Shown here piece after piece: positions 8,598 to 15,032 of a DNA stretch of 64,000 bases. The DNA is from an uncultured Clostridia bacterium (GTDB lineage: Bacteria; Bacillota; Clostridia; Christensenellales; Borkfalkiaceae), in the NCBI GenBank assembly GCA_947625245.1, contig CANQNO010000002.1, positions 62,001 through 126,000 of the forward strand. The letters are read 5' to 3'. The position numbers and the translations under genes are program-made. Within the stretch, counting starts at the first letter, position 1; every line of letters begins with the position of its first letter. The notes under the pieces are model-generated. The model saw only the letters and a list, made by a program, of their open reading frames with translations, was not told the origin of the DNA and did not search any database.

Positions 8598-8643
8598 AAT
8601 GGGGCGCGGCGCATTTTTGCGCCGCGCCCCATTTGGTGGACCG
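8588..8643. repeat. Perfect 26-bp inverted repeat overlapping the tmRNA 3' end
   Basis: Arms 8588-8613 and 8618-8643 are perfectly complementary with a 4-base T loop. The left arm includes most of the tmRNA acceptor 3' strand and its CCA. The inner GC-rich part (GGGGCGCGGCGCA) would work as a terminator stem but is not followed by a T-run on the plus strand. Confidence 0.85.
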
Positions 8644-8667
8644 TAGAAAAAGGTGGACTTGTGTCCC

Positions 8668-8868
8668 GTCGTACCGAAGCCCGAAAGGGCTTACCGGTCC
8701 ACGCGAAAAAAGAAAAGTTAAAGCCCCAACGGCATTTGCCGTTGGGGCTGTTTGGTGGACCGGTTAATATTCTTGCTGCGATGTGCACGCGAGGCACGAC
8801 AGCGCCGACGCCCTGCCGAGGCTCCCGCAGGGAAACGGCAGAGTCCCGACCACGATGATACAGCAAGC
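8668..8868. repeat. Inverted-repeat cluster downstream of tmRNA
   Basis: Contains three nested structures. A 27-base hairpin module on the minus strand (8668-8694) ends in CTTCGGTACGAC, like modules at 1699 and 26419. A perfect 10-bp outer repeat ACCGGTCCAC (8693-8702) / GTGGACCGGT (8755-8764), copying the tmRNA acceptor end, encloses a 13-bp stem AGCCCCAACGGCA. Finally there is a foldback from CTTGCTG (8771-8777) to CAGCAAG (8862-8868) with inner CTGCCG/CGGCAG and TCCC/GGGA stems. The 12-mer TTTGGTGGACCG occurs at 8632 and 8751. I see no protein-coding gene here. Confidence 0.6.
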
Positions 8869-8926
8869 CTTATTTCGGGCGGGAGTTTATCAGACGTTTT
8901 ATTAACCGCGCCGCCGTCATTTAATG

Positions 8927-9139
8927 TCAATATTCCGAAATACCCAAAAGGTAGTCGGCAGAAACGTCGAAAATTTTGCAAAGCGCGTAAAGCTGTTCGT
9001 AACTGCACTCGTAAACGCCCTTTTCAAACCGCTGATAAACGGGTTGGGCGACCCCTAACGCATCGGCAACCTGCTTTTGGGTCATTTTGAGCTGCTCACG
9101 CCGTTCTTTCAACTTTTTCCCTACCGTCTCTTTTAACAT
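8927..9139 (-). CDS. XRE-family transcriptional regulator (small HTH protein)
   Basis: A 70-residue protein that is little more than one Cro/C1-type helix-turn-helix: KLKERREQLKMTQKQVADAL then GVAQPVYQRFEKG and the typical ending LYALCKIFDVSADYLLGI. It should bind DNA as a dimer. It is divergent from the lipoprotein gene at 9249, and the 110-base space between them holds two palindromes overlapping that gene's promoter. Repression of the lipoprotein genes, with autoregulation, is therefore the natural inference. No strong ribosome binding site precedes the ATG. Confidence 0.88.
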   Translation of the reverse strand: MLKETVGKKLKERREQLKMTQKQVADALGVAQPVYQRFEKGVYECSYEQLYALCKIFDVSADYLLGISEY

Positions 9140-9165
9140 AAATCAAAAATTCTCTTTTTAATTTA

Positions 9166-9219
9166 TTGACATTATTATACTTTTTCTGTATAATAGGCTT
9201 AAAAATACAGTTTCTGTAT
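9166..9219 (+). promoter_or_regulatory. Consensus promoter with two operator-like palindromes
   Basis: -35 TTGACA (9166-9171), 17-base spacer and -10 TATAAT (9189-9194) form a full consensus promoter. Palindrome ATAC-tttttct-GTAT (9177-9191) overlaps spacer and -10, and ATACAG-ttt-CTGTAT (9205-9219) sits just after +1. Both share TTTCTGTATAA, so they look like two sites for one dimeric repressor, most simply the adjacent XRE protein. Confidence 0.75.
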
Positions 9220-9248
9220 AAAGAATTTAACTAAAAGGAGAAAAAATT

Positions 9249-10745
9249 ATGTGGAGAAAATTTTTGGTCGTACTTCTGACCGTTGCCTGCGCTCTCTGCC
9301 TTGCGTTTTCGTTTGCGGGGTGCAAACCAAGCGATGAAAGCAATAACGAAAGTGCAAGCGGCTCGGACAACACCCAAGGTGAAACTGGCGGCGGAAAAGA
9401 CGAGGAGCAAGGCGGCGGACATATACATAACTTTGGCAATCTTATCCCTGAACAACCCGCAACCTGCACGGAAGAGGGAATTAAAGCCCATTACTATTGC
9501 GGTGGTTGCCAAAAATTTTTCGACAGTGATAAGAACGAGACCGCGCTCGAAGATTTGAAAATCGACATCGACCTGAACGCCCATAATTACGGGCAGCTTG
9601 TTCCCAAAAAGTCCGCAACCTGCACTGACGAAGGTCTTGAAGCACACTATCACTGCGGGGATTGCGATGCATACTTTGACAGTGAAAAAACACAGACAAC
9701 TTTTGACGAGTTGAAAATCGATATCGACCCAAACGCGCACAAGTGGGGTGCGAACGGTAAGTGCGAATATTGTCAAACGCAAAAGCCCGCTTATACGGAA
9801 AGAGGAAATTATATTTATATGGGCGAATATCCGCAAAGCGAGGTTGAAGAAAGCGGCTTAAAGACCACTCTTGGCTGGGAGGCAAGCAGCGGAACATTGC
9901 CAACGGCGGATAATGCTCACGGCTGGACAGACTATAATTATTATTTGAGTGTTGAATCTTATATGAGCGGCAAAGCGCAAAGCTATATGTGGTATAAGGA
10001 CGTGGAATATCAAAACAACCGTTATCGCGGCGTATATTTTACGAGCTATCGCCTGCGTTATACAGTGGAAAATAATCTTACGTCGAAATATTGCCAAAAT
10101 CAGGAGGATAACGGATATTATGTAAATACGTTGTATTGGTTCAAGTACGAGCCGATTGAGTGGAGAATACTTGACAAAGACGGTAATACGGCGTTATTAA
10201 TGTCTAACTTAATTTTGGACAGCCAGCATTTTTATCATGATACCGAAGACAGATACGAGAGTAATACCATATATCCTAACAACTATAAAGAAAGCGACAT
10301 AAGGGTATGGCTTAACGATAAGTTTTACAATACGGCTTTCGACAAGTTTGCAAAAGAGATAATTCAAATCACGGAAGTAGATAACAGCCTCACGTCTACC
10401 GGAGACAGTTCAAACAATTATGTATGTGAAAATACAAACGACAAAATTTTCCTTTTGAGCGTGAAAGAAGTTACCGATGCGTCTTACGGGTTTAATAGCG
10501 ATGAAAGCGAATACGACCCGGCACGTCAATTAACAAGTACTGCATATGCAAAGTCACAGGGGGCATATATGAACGGAAGCGCAATCAGTGGGTACAAAGG
10601 CAACGGCTGTTGGTGGTTGCGCTCGCCGCAAGACAATATCAGCAAGTATCCAAATGTCGTTCAATATAATGGTTGGAGTGATTATTATGAATATGCTTAT
10701 AGTACTCAAGTCGGCATAGTTCCCGCTTTGCGGATAAAAATCTAA
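9249..10745 (+). CDS. Lipoprotein with two CxxC repeats and a DUF6273-like C-terminal domain
   Basis: Predicted surface lipoprotein of unknown function. The signal peptide (residues 1-24) ends in a lipobox SFAGC. Two tandem repeats follow, each with an ATCT(E/D)EG motif, AHY(Y/H)C and a CGGC or CGDC pair plus aromatic residues, then a third short CEYC motif. These resemble zinc-ribbon-like repeats seen in Bacillota surface proteins. The C-terminal half has the DUF6273 pattern: EYPQSE, IEWRILDKDGNTALLMSN, a DIRVWLNDKFYNTAF block, NDKIFLLSVKEV, CWWLRSP and a final VPALRI. AAAAGGAG precedes the start. It is AT-richer than its neighbours. Regulation by the divergent XRE protein is inferred. Confidence 0.8.
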   Translation: MWRKFLVVLLTVACALCLAFSFAGCKPSDESNNESASGSDNTQGETGGGKDEEQGGGHIHNFGNLIPEQPATCTEEGIKAHYYCGGCQKFFDSDKNETALEDLKIDIDLNAHNYGQLVPKKSATCTDEGLEAHYHCGDCDAYFDSEKTQTTFDELKIDIDPNAHKWGANGKCEYCQTQKPAYTERGNYIYMGEYPQSEVEESGLKTTLGWEASSGTLPTADNAHGWTDYNYYLSVESYMSGKAQSYMWYKDVEYQNNRYRGVYFTSYRLRYTVENNLTSKYCQNQEDNGYYVNTLYWFKYEPIEWRILDKDGNTALLMSNLILDSQHFYHDTEDRYESNTIYPNNYKESDIRVWLNDKFYNTAFDKFAKEIIQITEVDNSLTSTGDSSNNYVCENTNDKIFLLSVKEVTDASYGFNSDESEYDPARQLTSTAYAKSQGAYMNGSAISGYKGNGCWWLRSPQDNISKYPNVVQYNGWSDYYEYAYSTQVGIVPALRIKI

Positions 10746-10838
10746 CGGGTTTCAAACAAACCAAGAACAGTCTGCGCTTGCAAAAGCTTAAAGTTTTTGC
10801 TATTATAATGCCGTACGAAAAATTTTTTGGAGATTTAA

Positions 10839-11897
10839 ATGAAAAAGCAAATCTTTATTTGGATTGCGGCGGCGTTAAGCGCACTTTGCCTTGCCTGCGG
10901 CATGGCGGGGTGCAAACCGGACGGCGCAAGTTCGGACGGTTCGGATACGGACAAGGGGCATTTACACTCTTTGGAAGAAAATCAAGTAACATGCAAAATT
11001 TGCGGCAAACAATTGGCGGGAAGTTTGAATTTTGAACGGGTTAACGGCGGATATACCGTATCCCCGGGGTTAACGGCGGACGAAATATTGAACGACAGCG
11101 CAAGCCTCAACACCCCGTCTGCGGACGGCACAATTATAATTCCGTCAACTTACAATAATTTGCCCGTAACTTCTATAGGCGATTACGCGTTCATCAATTG
11201 CACAAGCCTTAAAGGCATAACCATACCCGATAGCGTAAAAGAATTGGGCGACTATGCGTTCGGCAGGTGCGCAAATCTCACAAGCGCAACCATATCGGAC
11301 AGTGTTAGATTTATCGGCGATTGGGTATTCGTCGGTTGCACAAATCTTGCAAACATAACCATACCCGATGGCGTTAAATATATCGGCAGCGGCGCGTTCA
11401 CCGGTTGTACAAATCTCAAAGGCATAGCCATAGGAAACGGAGTGAATTATATCGGCAGCGGTGCGTTCGACGGTTGCGTTCAACTTGAAAGCGTATTTAT
11501 AACGGACATAGCCGACTGGTGCAATATCGACTTTAACACACCTTCTGCCAACCCGCTTTATTGCGCGCTTAATCTATATTTAAATGGTCAACTTGTAACC
11601 GAACTCGATATACCGCAGGAAGTGACTAAAATTAAGGATTATGCGCTATACGGTTGCAAAAGCCTTAAAAGCGTAACGATAGGGAACAATGTAAATTTTA
11701 TCGGCAGCCACGCTTTTTACGGTTGCACAAACCTTGAAAGCGTAACGTTTAAAAATGTAACGGAGTGGTACTGCACACAAGAGCCGGATACAGGCGGAAC
11801 GGGTATACCGGGCGAAGATTTGCAAAAACCCGAAACTGCCGCTTCATATCTTAAAGACGCTTACAGTCAATATTTTTGGCGGCGTATAGCAGCGTAA
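10839..11897 (+). CDS. BspA-like leucine-rich repeat lipoprotein
   Basis: Predicted cell-surface lipoprotein with LRR_5 (BspA/Treponema-type) repeats. The signal peptide and lipobox (CGMAGC) are followed by a short H-x-H...CKICG mini motif and then about six repeats of the form IGDYAF..C..LKGITIPDSVK, giving a solenoid likely used in adhesion or protein binding. The repeats stop abruptly near residue 310, and the 40-residue tail ending FWRRIAA has no known domain. The signal region shares ALCLA...AGCKP with the preceding lipoprotein. TTTTGGAGA precedes the start. A strong terminator follows. Confidence 0.85.
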   Translation: MKKQIFIWIAAALSALCLACGMAGCKPDGASSDGSDTDKGHLHSLEENQVTCKICGKQLAGSLNFERVNGGYTVSPGLTADEILNDSASLNTPSADGTIIIPSTYNNLPVTSIGDYAFINCTSLKGITIPDSVKELGDYAFGRCANLTSATISDSVRFIGDWVFVGCTNLANITIPDGVKYIGSGAFTGCTNLKGIAIGNGVNYIGSGAFDGCVQLESVFITDIADWCNIDFNTPSANPLYCALNLYLNGQLVTELDIPQEVTKIKDYALYGCKSLKSVTIGNNVNFIGSHAFYGCTNLESVTFKNVTEWYCTQEPDTGGTGIPGEDLQKPETAASYLKDAYSQYFWRRIAA

Positions 11898-11911
11898 ACA
11901 GGTAAAGCAAT

Positions 11912-11953
11912 ACCCCCGCCCCGCGGCGGACGCCGCGGGGCGGGGGGTTGTTT
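11912..11953 (+). terminator. Terminator after the LRR lipoprotein gene
   Basis: Very GC-rich stem of about 17 bp (CCCCGCCCCGCGGCG / CGCCGCGGGGCGGGG) with a 2-base loop, followed by GTTGTTT. Confidence 0.8.
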
Positions 11954-11983
11954 ATTGCAAGTACGTGCAATGGCGCATTTCTA

Positions 11984-12012
11984 TTGACAAAATTCTTCAA
12001 ATTAAATATAAT
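11984..12012 (+). promoter_or_regulatory. Promoter of the LOG/phosphatase operon
   Basis: TTGACA (11984-11989), 17-base spacer, TATAAT (12007-12012), with expected +1 near 12019 and a ribosome binding site TTTTGGAG before the start at 12042. Confidence 0.8.
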
Positions 12013-12041
12013 GTATAAGTGATTTTTATTTTGGAGCATTT

Positions 12042-12626
12042 ATGAAAATCTGCGTATTCGGCGCGGCAAGCGCGCATATCGACAATAAATATATCTTTCT
12101 TGTGGAAGCGCTGGGCGAAAAAATCGCAAAGCGCGGTCACTCGCTGGTGTTCGGCTGCGGCGGTTCGGGGCTTATGGGCGCCGCCGCGCGCGGCGTAAAG
12201 CGCGGCGGGGGCTATGTCCACGGCGTAGTGCCCAAATTCTTTCGCGACGAAAGCGTGGAGCAACTCTTCGGGCAATGCGATAAAATCTCCTTTACCGACA
12301 CCATGGCTGAGCGCAAAAAGATGATGGAGGACGAAGCCGACGCCTTTATCGTCGTTCCGGGCGGCATAGGCACTTTTGAGGAATTTTTCGAAGTGCTTAC
12401 TTTAAAGCAACTCGGCAGGCACGACAAAGCCATAGCCATTTACAACGTGGACGGCTATTACGACAACCTCGAAAAGTTTATGAAAGAGGTGGCGGAGAGG
12501 AAATTCATAACTTTCAAAGCCTATGAAATGTACAGCTACTTTGGCGACGCCGACAAAATTTTGGACTATCTTGAAAATTACAAGCCGGACGGCACACCCT
12601 GGCAAAAGCTGAAAATAGGCGACTGA
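12042..12626 (+). CDS. LOG family protein (TIGR00730)
   Basis: Rossmann-type LOG protein; members characterised in plants and some bacteria hydrolyse nucleoside 5'-monophosphates such as cytokinin ribotides to free base and ribose phosphate. The diagnostic motifs are visible: GCGGSGLMGAAARG (nucleotide/phosphate loop), the catalytic Arg-containing MAERKKMM and PGGIGTFEEFFE. The 194-residue length is typical. Its last base is the first base of the next gene (TGATG), so the pair is translationally coupled. The physiological substrate in this organism is unknown. Confidence 0.9.
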   Translation: MKICVFGAASAHIDNKYIFLVEALGEKIAKRGHSLVFGCGGSGLMGAAARGVKRGGGYVHGVVPKFFRDESVEQLFGQCDKISFTDTMAERKKMMEDEADAFIVVPGGIGTFEEFFEVLTLKQLGRHDKAIAIYNVDGYYDNLEKFMKEVAERKFITFKAYEMYSYFGDADKILDYLENYKPDGTPWQKLKIGD

Positions 12627-13111
12627 TGATAAGCGTTACTTTCGTCTGTTTAGGCAACATCTGCCGTTCCCCTACCGCAGAGCTGGTATTTAAAAAGATG
12701 GTGGAGGAGAGGGGGCTTAGCCTCAGTTTTGACATTACTTCTTACGGCACTTCGGACGAGGAAGAGGGCAATCCCGTTTATCCGCCGTCCAAAAAGACTT
12801 TGGAAGCGCACGGCATTTACGGCGGGCACACGGCAAAACAGCTGACCTTGCGCGACGTGGTGAACAACGACTATATATTGGTTATGGACAGCCAAAATCT
12901 TTTGGACGTGCTGCGCCTTACGGGCGGGAAATACGGCGAAAAGATATTCAAACTCTGTTCTTTCACTAAAAACCCGCGCGATATCGCCGACCCCTGGTAC
13001 ACGCGCGATTTCGAGCGGGCTTTCGCCGAAATTACCGAAGGCTGCAGGGCGTTTTTGGAATATGTTATAAAAAACAACCGCGGCGCGCTTGAGTACGACG
13101 CCCGCCATTAA
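12626..13111 (+). CDS. Low-molecular-weight protein-tyrosine-phosphatase
   Basis: Cytoplasmic LMW-PTP, dephosphorylating phosphotyrosine (or phosphoarginine in YwlE-type members). The P-loop CLGNICRSP near residues 9-17 has the C-x5-R-S signature, and the general acid Asp lies in DIADPWY. The 161-residue length is typical. The start overlaps the LOG gene stop as TGATG. Which phospho-residue it prefers cannot be decided by eye; the residue after the catalytic Cys region is Ile (GNICRS), as in many Tyr-specific members, but that is weak evidence. Confidence 0.93.
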   Translation: MISVTFVCLGNICRSPTAELVFKKMVEERGLSLSFDITSYGTSDEEEGNPVYPPSKKTLEAHGIYGGHTAKQLTLRDVVNNDYILVMDSQNLLDVLRLTGGKYGEKIFKLCSFTKNPRDIADPWYTRDFERAFAEITEGCRAFLEYVIKNNRGALEYDARH

Positions 13112-13130
13112 ATTAATTTATTAAATAGTA

Positions 13131-13170
13131 AAGCGGCGCGCGCAAATACTTTGCGCGCGCCGCTTTTTTT
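13131..13170. terminator. Bidirectional terminator between phosphatase and degV-type gene
   Basis: Perfect 16-bp stem AAGCGGCGCGCGCAAA / TTTGCGCGCGCCGCTT with a 3-base loop, followed by T7 on the plus strand. It lies between convergent genes. Confidence 0.85.
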
Positions 13171-13190
13171 ACCGCTTTTTACGGATTGTT

Positions 13191-14138
13191 TCAGTTTTGT
13201 TGTTTTGCGCGTTTTTTGAACGCGGAGAGTATTCCCGTTTTGGGCTTTATACCCGTCTTTCTGTCCTTGCCGTAAAAGAATATCGCCACGGTGCCGGGTC
13301 CCACGTGCGAGCCCGTGCACAGGTCGTAATATTCAATTACCACGTCTTTCGCGCCCTTTTCTTTTAAAAGTTCGGCAACCGCTACAGCGTCCTCCTCGCA
13401 GTCGGCGTGGCAGACGGCAACCGTCTGGTTTTCGGGCTCAACTACGTTTTGCGCAAAGTTTTCGGCAAGCGCTTCCAGCGCCTTTCTGCGCCCGCGCGTT
13501 TTGGAGTGGAATACTATTTTTGCATTGTCGCCGCCGTCCGCGTTCAAAACGGGCTTTATGTTCAAAAGAGTGCCCGCTATGGCGAGAGTGGTAGAGATCC
13601 TGCCCGTCTTTTTAAGATACTTCAAATCCCCTACGGTGAGATAGCTGTTTATCTTGTATTTGTTGGTCTCTATCCATTGCGCGCAGGAATCTATGCTTTC
13701 GCCCATATCCCTTAAATCGCATGCGCGGAGCACCTGCAAACCTTCGCCCATAGAGGCGTTCGCGCTGTCGCACACAATAACTTTTTTGCCGGGGAAACGC
13801 TCTTCAAGCTCTTTTGCCGCTTCTTTGGCTTGATTGTACGTGCTGCTTATGCCCGAAGAAATAAAGGTTATAAGCACGTCCCGACCGGCTTCGAGCGAGG
13901 GGGTAACGGCTTTTTCTATCGCCATTTTGTTCAAAAGCGAAGTCTTTATTTCCGCACCCGAACGCACGTCCGCATAAAATTCTTTGGCGATTGCGGCAAA
14001 TTCGTTGTCGGGGTCGTAGCAACACCTCTCTTTGCCGTCAACCGTGCAAAAATAGGGTATTACGTGTATGTTGTGTTTTTTTACGAGCCAAAGCGGAATA
14101 TTCGCGCCCGAATCGCAATAGATATCAAAATCGTTCAT
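13191..14138 (-). CDS. DegV family fatty-acid-binding protein
   Basis: Two-lobed DegV protein; characterised relatives (FakB) bind a fatty acid and present it to the FakA kinase for phosphorylation. Family marks are the N-terminal DIYCDSGANIPLWL, TSLLN near residue 66, the ligand-binding SGISSTYNQA, VCDSANASMGEGL, GDLKYLKKTGRI and the end GSHVGPGTVAIFF. The 315-residue length is slightly above the usual 280-300, with a basic Lys/Arg-rich C-terminal tail. No fakA gene is in the window. Confidence 0.9.
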   Translation of the reverse strand: MNDFDIYCDSGANIPLWLVKKHNIHVIPYFCTVDGKERCCYDPDNEFAAIAKEFYADVRSGAEIKTSLLNKMAIEKAVTPSLEAGRDVLITFISSGISSTYNQAKEAAKELEERFPGKKVIVCDSANASMGEGLQVLRACDLRDMGESIDSCAQWIETNKYKINSYLTVGDLKYLKKTGRISTTLAIAGTLLNIKPVLNADGGDNAKIVFHSKTRGRRKALEALAENFAQNVVEPENQTVAVCHADCEEDAVAVAELLKEKGAKDVVIEYYDLCTGSHVGPGTVAIFFYGKDRKTGIKPKTGILSAFKKRAKQQN

Positions 14139-14370
14139 TTATTTCCCCGCGGAAAAATTTTTATTATGGAAAGCTCTTTTACCCCAAAAAGCCCCATTGC
14201 CTTTCCGCATATTTAAAAGACCGTTCAAGCCTTTCTATTTCAGTATATTCCCCGCGCAAAAAAAATCAACCGCCGCGGCTCCACGGTTTCGGTGCGGCGG
14301 TAAACTATTCTTTAAGTCGGCTCTACCGGTAAAAAATTCAGCTCTACCCACAGTAGAATACGTTAATCGT

Positions 14371-14399
14371 TTGTATTTTTTTCAAAGTTGTGCTATAAT
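14371..14399 (+). promoter_or_regulatory. Promoter of the XRE membrane protein gene (leaderless)
   Basis: TTGTAT (14371-14376), 17-base spacer, extended -10 TGCTATAAT (hexamer 14394-14399). The predicted +1 is 14406, one base before the ATG at 14407. No Shine-Dalgarno sequence lies in the preceding bases. Confidence 0.75.
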
Positions 14400-14406
14400 G
14401 GCGGAT

Positions 14407-15012
14407 ATGGAAGATTTAAAGGATACCATTGCCAAAAATCTTGTCGAATTAAGGACGCAGGCTAAGCTCACCCAGCTCCAGCTTGCCGAAATGCTCAACT
14501 ATTCGGACAAAGCCGTTTCCAAATGGGAGCGGGGAGAGGCAATTCCCGACGTGCGCGTTTTGGTGCGTCTTTCAGAAATTTACGGCGTAACGCTCGACCA
14601 GCTCGTAAAGGGCGAAAATCTTAACGCCGCAAAGCCGAGGCGCAAAATTTATTCCAGCCGCGCGTTCATATCCGCATTGAGCGCCGTTTTGGTATGGTTT
14701 GTGGCGACATGCGTGTTTTTGGTATTTTTTATGATACCCTCTACAAAGGATTTCGCCTTTTTGGCGTTTGTGGTTGCGCCGTTGCCCACGGGCATAGTGC
14801 TCTGCGTATTTTCGGTAAAATGGGGCAACCAGCTAACCAACGCGCTCTCTTCGTCGCTGATACTTTGGTCTATAGTGCTTATATTCCACATATACGTCAT
14901 GACCTTTTCAAACTTCTCGCAGATATACTTTTTGTACATCGGTGCGGCTGTGTTCGAGGTTCTGATAATACTGTGGTTCGTATACCGCTGGCATATCGCG
15001 CGGAAAAAATAA
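14407..15012 (+). CDS. XRE-family regulator fused to a four-helix membrane domain
   Basis: Residues 1-65 are a Cro/C1-type HTH (AKNLVELRTQAKLTQLQLAEM, YSDKAVSKWERGEAIPDV, LSEIYGVTLDQLVKGE). The rest has four hydrophobic helices (around residues 85-110, 116-136, 150-168 and 174-194), so the DNA-binding domain is tethered to the membrane facing inward. The role may be sensing of envelope stress or a ligand; this is not known. The frame is open further upstream, but the promoter -10 lies at 14394-14399, so I chose ATG 14407. gltX follows after 20 bases. Confidence 0.8.
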   Translation: MEDLKDTIAKNLVELRTQAKLTQLQLAEMLNYSDKAVSKWERGEAIPDVRVLVRLSEIYGVTLDQLVKGENLNAAKPRRKIYSSRAFISALSAVLVWFVATCVFLVFFMIPSTKDFAFLAFVVAPLPTGIVLCVFSVKWGNQLTNALSSSLILWSIVLIFHIYVMTFSNFSQIYFLYIGAAVFEVLIILWFVYRWHIARKK

Positions 15013-15032
15013 TCGACAGGACGTAAAAAATT

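Noticed and set aside
8771..8868. Known riboswitch or SRP RNA in the foldback after tmRNA
   Set aside because: I could not match any conserved core of SRP, 6S, TPP, cobalamin, SAM or guanidine RNAs; reported only as an inverted-repeat zone.
8367..9090. ORFs of 70-114 codons over and after the tmRNA
   Set aside because: They read through tmRNA and inverted repeats on both strands, with Arg/Pro-rich composition typical of GC-rich non-coding DNA.
10778..11035. 85-codon plus-strand ORF overlapping the start of the LRR lipoprotein
   Set aside because: It is an out-of-frame reading of the lipoprotein start; the real gene has a signal peptide and a TTTTGGAGA site.
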